Assembly (NCBI GenBank): GCA_026225945.1
Contig: JAMJFZ010000289.1
Coordinates: 551,001-615,000 of the forward strand
Length of the DNA stretch: 64,000 nt
Source: Cricetomys ansorgei
Taxonomy: Eukaryota; Chordata; Mammalia; Rodentia; Nesomyidae
Direction: 5' to 3'
Shown in pieces: positions 43,950-55,115 of this stretch (positions within the stretch are counted from its first letter, which is position 1; each line of letters begins with the position of its first letter). A model generated the notes under the pieces. That model did not search any database. It had not been told where the DNA came from and saw only the letters and a list, made by a program, of their open reading frames with translations. Position numbers and translations under genes: made by a program.

Positions 43950-44579
43950 TAGCCCCTCATGGAACGGACACTGCACCGAGAGCTTCAGTTTCTCCTTCAA
44001 GGTAGGGTTCATCAAAGGAGGCATATCCTTGACCTTCAGGCTAACGGCTTGGAAGAGGAACCTCCCGGAAGAGTTTACTTCAACCCCCCCAGTCCCCCGT
44101 CCGTCCGTACCACCCCCTGCAGCTTCCACACGCTTCATGCAGCCAGTTTGGGTTGGCTCTCAAAGACTTTGTAGCCGGCACTGACAGGACGCATCAGCTC
44201 GGTGACAGCCACCGAGTCAGCCACAGAGAAATGGGATTCTGTAAGGAAGGCCTGGTCCCGCAGGAACTGGTCTTCTAGCATCTGCAGGCACCGGTCCTGT
44301 TCAGCTTCAGTGGCTGCGCAGGTCCCGAGGTACCAGTGGTCAGGGGCTTTGTACTTCCTACTCAAATATAGCAAGATGGTCACCCTCTCTGCCTAGATGA
44401 AGTCCTCATTCCTCAAAGCTGGCACCTTCCTCGGGGGTTCACATGGGTAAAGGCATTAGTGTAGCGCTGGTCTTTGAGCAACTGTATGGTGCAGAGCTGG
44501 CAAGGGGTGCCGTTCTTGGCTAAGGTGTAGACACACCGCATGGTTGGGATATCAGGTCGAGGTAGAGCTCCAGGCCCAA
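43950..44579 (-). pseudogene. processed Gstt (theta-class glutathione S-transferase, Gstt3-like) pseudogene
   Basis: On the minus strand the decayed frame reads GLELYLDLISQPC (44577 downward), then NAFTHVNP, RKVPAL, ILLYLSRKYKAPDHWY, LEDQFLRDQAFLTESHFSVA, VAVTELMRPVSAGYKVFESQ and VKDMPPLMNPTLKEKLKLSV. These are the N-terminal thioredoxin-like and C-terminal helical parts of theta GSTs, closest in my memory to Gstt3. The start is TTG instead of ATG. There are frameshifts near both ends and in-frame stops (tag before AERVTILL and tga after QPKLAA). No introns separate blocks that are on different exons in Gstt genes, so it is a retrocopy. About 45-50 residues are missing between DHWY and CLQMLED, roughly the span of exon 3. 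The 3'UTR may continue towards 43200. Confidence 0.9.
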
Positions 44580-44639
44580 GGCGGAGGCTGTGGGAGTAGC
44601 CACTGGCAGATCTCAGAGACCGACCACTTTTTGGGGTGC

Positions 44640-46395
44640 AGAGGCAGGAGCAGCCACAGCAGCAGGGGCAGCGGGGTCTTGGCCCTCAGTGCTTCTTATT
44701 CCAGAGACTTTAAAATTCTTAGAGACTTTGTGAGTTCATTCAGGGCAATGGCATATAGTAGTCTGAGATTCCTTACATTAGGGTTTTCTTCTTTGTCTAC
44801 AAACAGCTCTCCCTCTCTGTCAGTATTGAGTCATGCTCCAAATCCTGCCGGGAAGCACTACGTCTGCACTTCTGGTCTAACTTTCTCTTCTGGAAGACAG
44901 GCTCTGAGCCCACCTACTCCACTTGTCAGATCGGGATTGATGGAAGTCACATGAAGTGACTGAAAGGCTGCAGTCTCTTCATGGAAGCGAGACTGTGTCC
45001 GTGTGTATGGCGGTCTGGGAGTCTTACAGTATGGAAAAGTGGGAGTGACTCTAGGGATGGAAGATTCCATCTGCAGGTCAGATCCCCTGCAGTCCAGAAG
45101 CGGGAGCCGTCAGCTGGTTTGGTGTGTGGATCCTCTGATGGAAGCTTCCACAGGTGCTGTCAGTCAATGTTCCTGCCCAGAGGAGCTGGGTCTGCCTGAG
45201 GCTTTTGGGTAATTAACCCTTCAATGCTATCTCCTGCCTTATGTCCCTTAAGCTACCTTCAGTTCCCTAGCCTTCAGAACTGCTGTTTTGATCCTCTTCC
45301 TCTGCTCCTCCGGCCCCACTAAACAAAGCTCTGGAGTCCCTTTTCCTCTGTGGCGTCACACAAAGCCAGCTTCCCTGTCTCCCTCCCCCCTTCAACACCC
45401 TCCTACTACGCTTGCCTCTCACACTGTCTTTTCCTTCTGCCCATAGTCCTGCTCGCTCTGAAGACTTCCCTTTACCAGTCTCGGGTGTTCTAGGAAAGAG
45501 CTATAACACAGCTGCTCACTTCTGGACAGTGCCTGCCTAGAGTGGAGAACCATCAGTGAACTAGGCCCCAGTATTCTCTTGCTCAAACAAGCATAGGGCA
45601 TGCGTCACGAAGCCATAGAAGGCCTTTGTAACATGAGTAAGGAGCACAGGCATTTGGACGAGTTTATGTAAACTGTTTGTGTCCTTAGGACCTGTGTGGG
45701 CCTGATCACATATATACACAGCGCTTCCATTTTACAATGGATCACTGATGCTCACACCTGACTTTATGGCTTTCTGGGTCTTATGATTCGAACATGTGTC
45801 ATCGTATTCTCTGGAAAATGAAGCCAGATGGCTTGTAGAAATCGATTGTTGTGTAAAGAGTCATATTAGCCAGGGTGCTGTTTTTCATACATCCCACTGG
45901 AGCTAGCATCATGCTTTTGATGAAACCGCTGACACAAGCGATGGGAGGTATTCATTGTGTGTCAACTTTGCTACAATATACCTTGCTAGAATAGTTTCTC
46001 TCGAGTGTCTTGAACCTCCCTCTGATAGCACACCCAAGACACAAGCGTAGTCACAGAATCTTAATCAAACACAGAATGCTATACATGCTCATATACAGCC
46101 CACGCACATTTTACTGCTCCCGTGTTGATTTAAGATTCCCACACAACTCTGTTGGATTTAGAAAACAAAAAAGCACAGCTATTACATTGCAGGGGTAAGA
46201 GGCTGTCGGCTGACTCAGACTTAGTCACCCTCTGTGAACAATGCCACCTCTGCTCACTTCACTGCAAGACAATATGTCTGCACTGAGTGAAGTCAGGTCC
46301 TCGCTCATGATCGTGCACCATGGACCAGCTGTGGTGGCAGATGAGAGAGTAAAGCTGGATCCCTGGTCCTCACACCTCTTGTTTCTTTTTTTTCC
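44640..46395. other. intergenic stretch, no gene seen
   Basis: A run of short open frames lies at 44544-45212 without recognisable features. No SINE lies between the Gstt retrocopy and the B1 at 46398. Confidence 0.45.
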
Positions 46396-46397
46396 CC

Positions 46398-46575
46398 CAA
46401 GACAGGGTTTCTCTGTTGTAACTCTGACTGTTCTGGAACTCACTCTGTAGACCAGGCTGGCCTTGAACTCACAGAGATCTGCCTGTCTCTGCCTCTACCT
46501 CTGCCTCTGCCTCTGCCTCTGCCTCTGCCTCTGTATGCTGGATTAAAGGTGTGTACCACCACTGCCCGGAGACCT
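46398..46575 (-). repeat. B1 SINE with an internal (TGCCTC)n expansion
   Basis: It contains gacagggtttctctgttgta and tgtagaccaggctggccttg. The normal gcctctgcctcc block is expanded to about eight units at 46486-46533, then the B1 resumes at gctggattaaaggtgtgtac. Confidence 0.95.
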
Positions 46576-46727
46576 CACACCTCCTAACAGTAACAAACAA
46601 GAAACAAAATGAAGAGGAAAATCCTGCATACCTTTAGCTCTGTCCTCAGTGTGTGAATAGACTCTATGTCACTATGCAAACTCCAACAAAAACAAGTTTT
46701 CATTTGTGAGCTTATTTGTCTGTCTTT

Positions 46728-46855
46728 GTTTGTTGAGATAGAGTCTTCTGTAGTTCATACTTGAACTTAATACATAGCTGAGAATGACTTTAAACTTCTA
46801 TTCCTGGCCCTACCTCCCTGATTCTGGAATTACAGCAATGCACCTATAATCCCTG
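46728..46855 (-). repeat. very old B1-like SINE
   Basis: It contains gagatagagtcttctgtagt and ggaattacagcaatgcacct. Confidence 0.55.
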
Positions 46856-46857
46856 GT

Positions 46858-46936
46858 TTTAAGCAGTGCTAGAATTTGAACCCAAGACTTTTCAGATGCT
46901 AAACAAACACCCTACTTGAGCTGCACCCGCAGCCCA
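46858..46936 (-). repeat. ID-type tRNA SINE
   Basis: It contains gtgctagaatttgaacccaa and ctacttgagctgcacccgca. Confidence 0.6.
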
Positions 46937-47004
46937 AGGATTTCATTCTAATGATAAAGATATCCAGGTAAAAATGGAAGTTTGCTGCAAATAGCAAAGG
47001 GTGC

Positions 47005-47118
47005 CCAGATGAAGGCTGGGTGGGTGGCACCTGTTGCCACAGCAATCAGGCAGTTGAGGAGGATCACTTGACCCTGGCCTGCAGGACCAGCTTGGGCAGC
47101 ATGTCAAGAGGCCATCTC
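47005..47118 (+). repeat. very old B1-like SINE
   Basis: It contains gctgggtgggtggcacctgt and gttgaggaggatcacttg. Confidence 0.55.
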
Positions 47119-47496
47119 AACACAACCAACCATCTAGGTTCTCCTTGCTCAGAGTTGTAGTTGCTTGGGCAATTGGTTTACTTTGGATTAGGTAGCAGAG
47201 CCAGGGTTTAGCATCCACAGGAGGCCTGTGATGCTGAGAGTACCCTAGGATGAGGTCTAAGACTGGTCAACCACACAGCTTTCTGCACTGCTTGGAATTG
47301 ACCCAGGGTGCTTCCGAGTCTCTTTCTTTAGGAAGGTCCCTTCTCTCTAAGCCCCGAGTTCTTCAGTTGCCCTTAATCAATAATGCAGAGTACTTGTGTT
47401 CTAGAGGCCGGGTCAGTCAGCTGCCTGTATCTCTCCAAAGCCATTTTCATGAGTTTTTAAAAGCATTTAGTTGGTTAGTGTATGTGTGAATGAAAG

Positions 47497-47775
47497 TGTT
47501 GTTGGGTTCATGGTAATAGCGCAAGTAGACACTGAGAGGTATGTGTCTGGTCATATAAAGCAGTTTATTTTCCTTGGGTTACATACTGACATCAGGACTG
47601 TCCAGTTAAATAAACATGGCAGCCCCAAATGTGGGTGCACAGGGGTTTTTAAGTGAAACAGCAGTCACTAGGGGGATATCTCCAATTGGTCAGGACCTGA
47701 GCATGAGTACTTATTGGACTGGCTCCTTACATCTGGCAGGGAAGTGAGGGGTTCTCACTGGAGAGTGACATTTTG
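47497..47775 (-). mobile_element. LTR-like element, copy 2 of a dispersed pair
   Basis: It shares with 20601-20870, in the same order, gtagacactgagag, cataaagca, tggtcaggacctga, ttggactggctccttac and ttctcactgg. On the minus strand aaaataaactgc is a candidate poly(A) signal. Confidence 0.55.
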
Positions 47776-47879
47776 TCACTGAGATGTGATCAATGAGCTG
47801 TAGCCTAACACCAACCAGTTAGGATTACGTGCTGTCCAATCTCGTACCCCATTTCTGTAGTGGACCACAGTAGGGGTTT

Positions 47880-48010
47880 GCTGGGAACTCTTTGTATATA
47901 ATCCAGGCCCATTGTTTGCCTCCTCTGTACTGATGTCTGAAATTCTGGGGTGTGTATCCCGCTCCCTTTTCTCTTTCCGAAATAAAGCCCCCATTTTGCC
48001 TTATTTTGTT
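47880..48010 (+). mobile_element. possible LTR R-U5 fragment
   Basis: It has a tttgtatataatccaggccc TATA-like word and, 80 bases on, ttccgaaataaagccccc. This is retroviral-looking but unassigned. Confidence 0.35.
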
Positions 48011-48029
48011 TTGTTCTGTAATTTTCTTT

Positions 48030-48105
48030 CTTTTTTGAGACAGAGTCTCACGCTAGCTCTGGCTGCCTGGGGGTCACTGTGTAGCTCGGGCTGCCTTTGA
48101 ACTCA
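48030..48105 (-). repeat. B1 SINE fragment
   Basis: It contains gagacagagtctcacgctag and ctgcctttgaactcatgca. It is truncated before the B1 head. Confidence 0.75.
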
Positions 48106-48107
48106 TG

Positions 48108-48250
48108 CACATATACTATGGTGTACATGCGTAGGTAGGGGACAACCTGTGGAGTCCATTTCGGGCTTCTAGTATGTGGTTCTGAGAATGGAACTCAGGT
48201 TATTAGACTTGGCTGCCGGTGCCTTCACCCGCTGAGCCATCTCACTGACC
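48108..48250 (-). repeat. B3 SINE
   Basis: It contains gttctgagaatggaactcag and ends cgctgagccatctcactgac. Confidence 0.85.
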
Positions 48251-48789
48251 CTTTGGTAGTGAATATTTTTGATAATTCAATACTTTCCCTCCAAGATTAG
48301 GGGGAGTAAAGCAAACATGGTATCCTGCACAACTGACCGTCAACATAAACCTGAAGTTCCAGCCACTGTGAAACGTAAGGGAAAAAGTAAAGAGCACACA
48401 GAGTAGTAAAGAAGATATAAAACTCTCTATTCTCAAGTGACATGATTGTCAATATAGAAAATTCCAAGAATTTAAACACCCCCCCCACCTGTTAAACAAG
48501 GTATCAGTACACAAAATCAATACACGAATATCAGTCACACTTCTCTGTACTGGTAGTGATTACACAGAAACCAGAATTTTAACATGTCACGCCATTCAAC
48601 AACTGCTTTAAAGAAGACAAAATACTTTAGCTTTAAATATTACTCAAAGGAAAATGAGTGATAAATAAAACTAATAAAACTAAAAGATCTATATAAGAAC
48701 TAAAGAGCATAATTAAAAAACTAAAACTCAAACAAGCAAGGAGAAATATTATCCTTTATGCTGGAAGGTCAACAAAGTAAGGATGTCAG

Positions 48790-48820
48790 TTATTATTATT
48801 ATTGTTATTATTATTATTTA
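48790..48820. repeat. (ATT)n microsatellite
   Basis: About ten ATT units with one gtt interruption. Confidence 0.92.
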
Positions 48821-49264
48821 TGGAGGCACATGTGAAAAGCTGATGAACATGAGCTCATCAAATATGTGAAGGAGTGTGTGGGTGTGGGTAGGAGGTAGTT
48901 TTGGAAAAGTTATAACCCATAGAACACAAGTATTTATGATGCCCTTAAACACAAGAGTAATGATGTTAAAATGGGAAAAGATCTGAGCTGATACTTCGCC
49001 GAACAGGATAGATAGTAACAAATAAGCCATGAAGAAATGTCCAACATCAGAAGTCACATGGAAAGGGCACCTCAGGGCAAACAAACCAGAAACCAGTAGT
49101 CAAGAGGAAAATTAAGACAAGGGCACAGTTTAACAACATAGAACAAACAAACAAAGTAAATGAATCAACGAGAGAATCATTGATTGTCTGAAAAACATTA
49201 AATCAACAACCCTCAGCCAGGCTAACAAAGAGAGAGAAAACCCAAGTTAATAAAATTAGGGGTT

Positions 49265-49748
49265 GGAGCTTGAGAGATGGCTCAGGATTAAGAGAGCTAG
49301 TTGCTCTTCCAGAGGACCTGGGTTCAATTCCCAACACCCACAAAGCAGCTCACAACTGTCTGTAACTCCAGTTCCAGAGGATCTGACACCCTTATATGTT
49401 GGGGAAGTTTGTTCTTAGTTATGTTTAAAGTGTTTTTATGTACTGTTGGGTGAGGGGCTGCCTAGGTCTTTTCCTTTTATAATGTTTGCAGCGTTGGATT
49501 TCTGTGGGGGTTGTTTAATTGCTAATGATTTGCATGTGCTATCAGTAGAGCACCTAAGGAGTTCTGAACCAATAAAATTCTTTATCTCAGACACTTGGGG
49601 TTCCACTGTCCAGGTTGGCGCTTGCCACGGCGGTGGCTCCCTCTGCTGAGCTCTGGCAGGGCTTCCACCTATGAAAATGCCTCCTTGTCTCTCTTGCTGA
49701 GCCCACAGCAGCTTACTACTACACTTACACCAATGCACATAAGATAAA
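49265..49748 (+). repeat. B2 SINE split by a solo LTR
   Basis: The left part runs from gagcttgagagatggctcag to ctgacacccttata at 49396. The right part resumes at 49724 with cttacaccaatgcacataag and an A-rich tail. Confidence 0.92.
49397..49723 (+). mobile_element. solo LTR inside a B2, with 6-bp target duplication
   Basis: It begins TGTTGGGGAAG and ends TACTACA. It is flanked by cttata (49391-49396) and cttaca (49724-49729), a 6-bp duplication with one mismatch. The split host B2 confirms the boundaries. A cttttataatg TATA-like word and ccaataaaattc poly(A) word are present. It is unlike the 8982/51394 LTR pair. Confidence 0.85.
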
Positions 49749-50221
49749 ATTAAATGAATTATTAAAAAATAAAATTAGAGGTGAAAGAGGAAACATCGTA
49801 ACAGATACTAATGACATTTAGAAAAGCATTAGGACTTATTGCTAAAACTTACATTGCACTAAATTGGGAAATTCGAATAGAAATGGATGTTTAGATGCAT
49901 ATGACCTACAAAAGTTAAACTAAGATGAAATAAACAATATGTGATAAATCTATAACAAGAAATGAGACAAAGGAATAACAAAAACAACCTTCCCATTTGG
50001 AATGCCTAAGCTCTGACAGGTTCAACTGTCTACTAGATGTTTGAAGAACTAACACTAATCTTTCTCAAGTCATCCTGTAAAATAGAAAAGGTTTCCAAAT
50101 TCAGTTTATGGAGCCAATGTTACCCTGATACTCAAATCAGAAAAAGGCCCCACAATAATGAAAATAGACGTATCGACCAGTCTTCCTGATGAATATAGAT
50201 TAAAAGCTCTCAATGAAACGC

Positions 50222-50365
50222 TTGTTAGCCAGACGGTTCAGTGATAAAGGCTCTTGCTGCGTTAGCCCGATGACTTGAATGTGATTCCCAGACTCCATGG
50301 TGGAAAAGAGAACCAATTCCCTAGAATTGTTCTTTGACCTCCACACATGCACCCACACTCTTAAG
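50222..50365 (+). repeat. B3-related SINE
   Basis: It contains agccagacggttcagtgata and tttgacctccacacatgcac. Confidence 0.75.
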
Positions 50366-50410
50366 AGTTTTGTCATGGAAGTGTGTTAGGGTCTTGATGA
50401 TTAGTTGGCT

Positions 50411-50548
50411 TTTTATTGAGACAGGATCTCATGTAATCCAAGCTGATCTTAGACTCCTTATATCACCAAAGCAGGCCCTTGACTCCTGGTCCTTCTGCCT
50501 CTACCTCCAAAGTGCTGGGATTATAGACATATGCCCCCTTGCCTGGCT
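50411..50548 (-). repeat. B1 SINE
   Basis: It contains gagacaggatctcatgtaat and aagtgctgggattatagaca. Confidence 0.85.
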
Positions 50549-51387
50549 CATCTTTGGAGTCTTGCTCATAGAATTATATTATCAAAAGGGCAATAATCCC
50601 ATCCAGACTAGCCTCAAGCAAAATAAAAACAACATAAGAAAAAACAACTTGAAATGAACCCAACAAAAGAAATGAAAACCCTTGAAAACGTTTAAACCCT
50701 GAAGAAAGAAATCGAAGAAGACATGAAAAGATAGAAAGGCCTCCCATGTGTACGGATCCGAAGGATTAATATTGTGACTTTACATAAGTATACAGTCTGT
50801 ATAGAATTTATATAATGACTGTGGTTCCAGAAACAACCTAGAGATTCAGTGTAATCCCCATAAAAATTCCAATGTCATTCTTCTTGGAGACAAAAAGTAT
50901 GATTTTCAAGTTCACATGGAAGTTCATAATTCCAGTTACTCGAAGCAATCCCAAGCAAAAGGAATCATGCCATATGCATCAGCACACCTTATTTCATGAT
51001 ATTCCAAGGGGCCATAGTAAATAAACAGATAAAACTCCAGCATGGTCCTGGCCCAAACCAGACGGACATGGAGTTCAGTGGAGTAGAGAACCTAGGTATA
51101 AACTCATCCAGCTATAACCACTTGACTCTTGACAAAGATGTCAAAAATAATTTGAAAAAAGACAGTCTTTTAAACCAATGGTTTTGGGGGGAAATGGGTA
51201 TCCACATGTAGAAGAATGAAGCCAGCTTTCCCTGCACAAAAATCAACTCCAAACTGATCCAAGACCTTAACATCAGACCTGAAACTGAAGACACAGGCAA
51301 GGAATTTCTCAGTAGTACTTCAGTTGCTCAGGAAATAAGGTCAACGATCGCCAAATGAGACCTGTGAAATTAAAAAGCTTCTATACA

Positions 51388-51833
51388 GAAAAGTGTTGTG
51401 GGAGATTTTAGTTATGGATAATGTTCCAGTAAACTGTCCTTGTAGCACTGCGAAGGACTCACATCCTTCCAGTAAACAAAGGAGTGGCTATCCAGCTCTC
51501 CAAATGAATAGGACATTCCTTAGCCTTAAGGCAGATGAAGGTTAGACTCCATTGATTTGTAGGGCTCGGTGGAGACAGAGAGGATTTGGAATAAAAAAGA
51601 ACTAGGGCAAGGGCAGAGAAAAACAGACAGGAGGGAGACAGAAGAAGAAGCTAGTGAGCAGGAGGAGAATGGAAAGGAGAGCATGGGGTGAGGAAGCCTT
51701 GGAGTGAGCTCTCTGCCTAGCGGCCTGGGTATAGAATTCCCTGAGATTTGACATGATTGTGATTAATACAGAGCATTGGAAAATTCAACTCTGGACTCTC
51801 ATTAAGTGCCTGAACTTTAATTTAACAGAAAAG
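51388..51833 (+). mobile_element. solo LTR (51394-51827) with 6-bp target duplication, inserted in L1
   Basis: It begins TGTTGTGGGAG and ends TTTAACA, and is flanked by the perfect direct repeat gaaaag (51388-51393 and 51828-51833). L1 sequence continues across it. It is the sister of the 8982-9331 LTR but carries an extra internal purine-rich segment (about 51566-51678) and a longer 3' end. Confidence 0.9.
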
Positions 51834-52051
51834 GAAGCAGTCAAATGAAAAGATGTCTTACAGAATAGGAGAAAATCATTGAAAGCTACATATCTGCCAG
51901 AGGATTAATATCTAGAATATACAAAGAACTCAAAAGAGCTAAACAAGAGAGCAAACAGCTCAACTAACAAATGGACCAAAATGAACAGGCAGTTCTCAAA
52001 AGATGATCTATAACTACCAATAAATATGAAAAATTCATCAGAGAATGTAAA

Positions 52052-52230
52052 TAGGGCTGGAGAGATGGCTCAGCAGTTAAGAGCACTGGTTGCTCTTCCA
52101 GAGGACCTGGCTTCAATTCCCAGCACCCACATGGCAGATCACAACTGTCACAGGGGGTCAAACATCCTCACACAGATATATAGCATGCAAATCACCAATG
52201 TACATAAAAATAAATAAAATATTAAAAAAA
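52052..52230 (+). repeat. B2 SINE inserted in L1
   Basis: The head is gggctggagagatggctcag, then ttgctcttccagaggacctg. It is flanked by atgtaaata and atgcaaata, an imperfect target duplication in the L1. Confidence 0.95.
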
Positions 52231-52891
52231 GAAATGCAAATAAAAACTATATGGAGATTCCATCTTATTTCAGTCAGAATGACAAGGATTAAGAACACAA
52301 ATAACAGAAAAAATGTAGACAAACGAGAGCTATTCTACACTGTTGGTGGGAATGTCAACTAGTCCAGCCACTATGGAAGTCAGGAAGGAGATTTCTTAAC
52401 ACATTAACATAGATCTTCATTATGACCCAGCTATGTTGCTCCTGGGTTAAAGAGGACTCCAAGCTGACACATCACAAAGATATTTATGCATCAATGTTTA
52501 TTGCAGCTCTACACACAATAGCTAAGTTTTAGAACCAGTCTTGGTGTCCAACAAGAGAGGAACACGCAGGAAAATGCACTACACCCACACAATGCGTTTC
52601 TACCGCAAAGAACAATGAGGTGATGTCAGTTGCAGGAAAGTGGATGCAACTGAAAAAAATCGCATTAGTAAAGGAAGCCAATTGCAGAAAGACAAACAGC
52701 TCGTTTTCTCCCACCTGCGTTTCTTGGATTTTAGCTTTTATATAGACACATGAAGCGTGTTTTGAAAACAGAAGCAGAACTGTCTAAGGGGATAAGGGGA
52801 TCGATGGGAGGGGGAGGAACCAGAAAAGATGAGGAGGAGGGTATGAGGTGAACTATGCTGAATACACAGCATACACACGGACCAAAATAAT

Positions 52892-53115
52892 ACGAGGACT
52901 AGAGAGATGGCTTGTGGTTAAGAGCACTCGCTGCCTAAGCACGAGTAATAGAGCTCAGATGCCAGTGTCCGAGTGAGAAGAGGCCAGTCCTGCACCTGCT
53001 GTAACCTCAGAGCTGAGGCAGGCGGGAGCAGGAGGGCTGCCGGCCCATCCTGACTGCCAGCCTGATGGGGAACGCAAGCTGCGGGTTCAGCAAAGATGTC
53101 TCGCCTCAAAGAAAC
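52892..53115 (+). repeat. chimeric SINE: B2/B3 head fused to a B1-like tail
   Basis: The head ggactagagagatggcttgt is followed by gagctgaggcaggcgggagc and cctgactgccagcctgatgg. Confidence 0.65.
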
Positions 53116-53119
53116 CAAA

Positions 53120-54800
53120 ACCAAAAGTGAGAGAGAGATCCCAATCCCTTCTCTCGCATCCGCGTGCACACACACTACGCTCACACCCATACACGCATCA
53201 ACACAGCATCAAAAGAATTTGAATGGTGACACTCTGTATGCGTGGATAGAGTTTATTCCCAGAAGCTGTAAGATGATTTAAATGAAAATTCCAGTTCAGC
53301 GCTGCTTGTGAGTTGTTGGTCAAGGAGACTCCCAGGGCCCCCAAAGCAACACGAGCTACTGTCACCTCTGTCGGTTGTCACCAGAACTAGATGATAAGAC
53401 CCTATTGCTGAAGACTGTACACACTTTAGAGCAGGACCTAGAGAAATTAAAGTGGGATGAGCTGGTTGCTTTCATAACGCCAGGAGGTGCTACACAGGCG
53501 ACTGGAAGAGAATCGCAGTCAACAGTCTTATTCAACTGTGGCCTGACGTGCTAAGCTGCTGATCTATCAGATGATATATATATATTCATATATAGTCATT
53601 TTGATATGCATCAAAAATGAAGGGGTGGGGGGCAAGAGATAATGGGGGGGGGATGAAGTGTTGCGGAACATTGACTTCCGGACATCACATGGCCATTGCA
53701 GTCTGGAACTCTCAGCAGCTGCGATTACCTGCCCAACACCTACGGGAGCCTTGGGCCCATCGACATCCCGCTATCAAGGGGGGAGGTGCTCGCAAGGCAG
53801 TTAATGTTTACTAGGTGGCCAAGAGACTTCTTCCAGTGGTGTAGCTGCTTGTAAGGTGCCTATGCACCAGTGAATAACCTCCCAACCCTGTATGTGTCAG
53901 CAACCCTAATGAAACTCACGCCACACACACATACAAGACTGAAGCCGAGAAAGCGGAAGGGTAAAAGCGTCATAATCTATAGACAATCCTAGTGCAAGCA
54001 GGAACAACAAAGAAATTAGGCGGAGTGAAAAACCTAGTCTCCCAAACGACAAGCTAGAATTCCGATCATTTAGCATTTTTGAAATAACAAAAATTACAAA
54101 TTCACCACCTTCTCTGAACTCCTTGCTGCCTCCGCAAACGTCTGGTGTATGAAGGTGTAAGACGTAGGGTGTGTGGCCCCAGACATGACTGTGCTTTTAG
54201 CAGCTCCTCCTCGTCTCCCCCAGCCCAGCGTAAAGATCTTGATTTGACTTGGGTCCATAGCATCATTCAAGAACTTAAGATTCTCCCTTAACTCTCACCA
54301 TACCAATGCACTTTCCAGGCAGAGTATGTTCTCTCCTATTCTGGTACCAGTTACTGAACCCTTCCCTCTCTCACCTACTTTCACCAGCAGTCCCTTTGCC
54401 TATCATTTCCATCCCTAGCTCTGGCCAGCTGTCTTCTTCTCCGAAATTTACCTCCTTGGTAGAGATCTTTTCCTTCCTAGTAGAACATAATTCTGATGAG
54501 AATTATGGCAACAGGTAAAATGAACTAATCACTTATCCATGCTATTGTGAAAAGGAGAATTCATGAGTCATGTGTCACCAGAAGAAATTACAACATCTAT
54601 TATGTTGTGATTACCCCTATCGTCTGCAGGAAGTGATTACAATTTAGTTATCTTAAATGGTTTGCTGGGAGTTATGAGGAGAGCCAAGGCCCTATTTGAA
54701 CTCACATTGGAACTCTCTGCTATATTGTGTCCTAAGGAGAAGTGTCCATCTGTGAAGCAGGGAACTGGAGTCAGTAAACCAGCTAGAAACTGGTAGAAAA
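53120..54800. other. intergenic stretch with a possible L1 3'UTR piece
   Basis: 53660-53920 (ggaacattgacttccggaca, cacatggccattgcagtctg) resembles a dispersed rodent retroelement end that I could not assign. A short (TA)n is at 53575-53585. The rest has no recognised content. Confidence 0.4.
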
Positions 54801-54809
54801 AGACGTGAT

Positions 54810-55115
54810 GGCCAAGAGGCAGAGGCAGAGAGACAGAGGCAGGGGCAGAGGCAGAGGCAGAGGCAGAGAGACAGAGAGGCAGAGGCAGAGGCAGAGAGAC
54901 AGAGAGGCAGAGGCAGAGGAAGAGGCAGAGGCAGAGAGATAGAGGCAGAGGCAGAGGCAGAGAGACAGAGAGGCAGAGGCAGAGGAAGAGAGGCAGGGGC
55001 AGAGGCAGAGACAGAGAGACAGAGGCAGAGGCAGAGGCAGAGGCAGAGAGACAAGAGAGGCAGAGGCAGAGGCAGAGGCAGAGAGGCAGGGGCAGAGGCA
55101 GAGACAGAGGCAGAG
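54810..55115. repeat. (GGCAGA)n hexamer array grown from a B1
   Basis: About 300 bases of ggcaga/gacaga units have a higher-order alternation of agagagacagagaggcagag. It ends directly in a B1 right half (55116-55205). Confidence 0.96.

Larger units (their letters stand above)
48300..52890 (+). mobile_element. plus-strand L1 complex, broken and repeatedly invaded
   Basis: Decayed ORF2 words appear in several pieces: caagtgacatgattgtcaat (RT region, 48435), ctcagccaggctaacaaaga (49211), ggcctcccatgtgtacggat (50739), cttgactcttgacaaagatg (51121), accttaacatcagacctgaa (51267) and gcactggttg-flanking tail pieces. The 3'UTR-like end is at about 52700-52880 (ggggataaggggatcgatgg). The order is partly non-collinear, so at least two L1 copies are probably joined. 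B3 (50222), B1 (50411), B2 (52052), a B2-with-LTR (49265-49745) and a solo LTR (51394) interrupt it. No ORF is intact. Confidence 0.75.

Noticed and set aside
44135..44383. 82-residue minus-strand frame as a functional small GST
   Set aside because: It lacks the N-terminal catalytic region and is bounded by an in-frame stop and a premature tga. It is part of the Gstt pseudogene.
50996..51211. 71-residue plus-strand frame as a gene
   Set aside because: It is a decayed piece of L1 ORF2 sequence.
54810..55115. CRISPR-like regular array
   Set aside because: There are no spacers. The unit is a six-base simple repeat in a mammalian genome.
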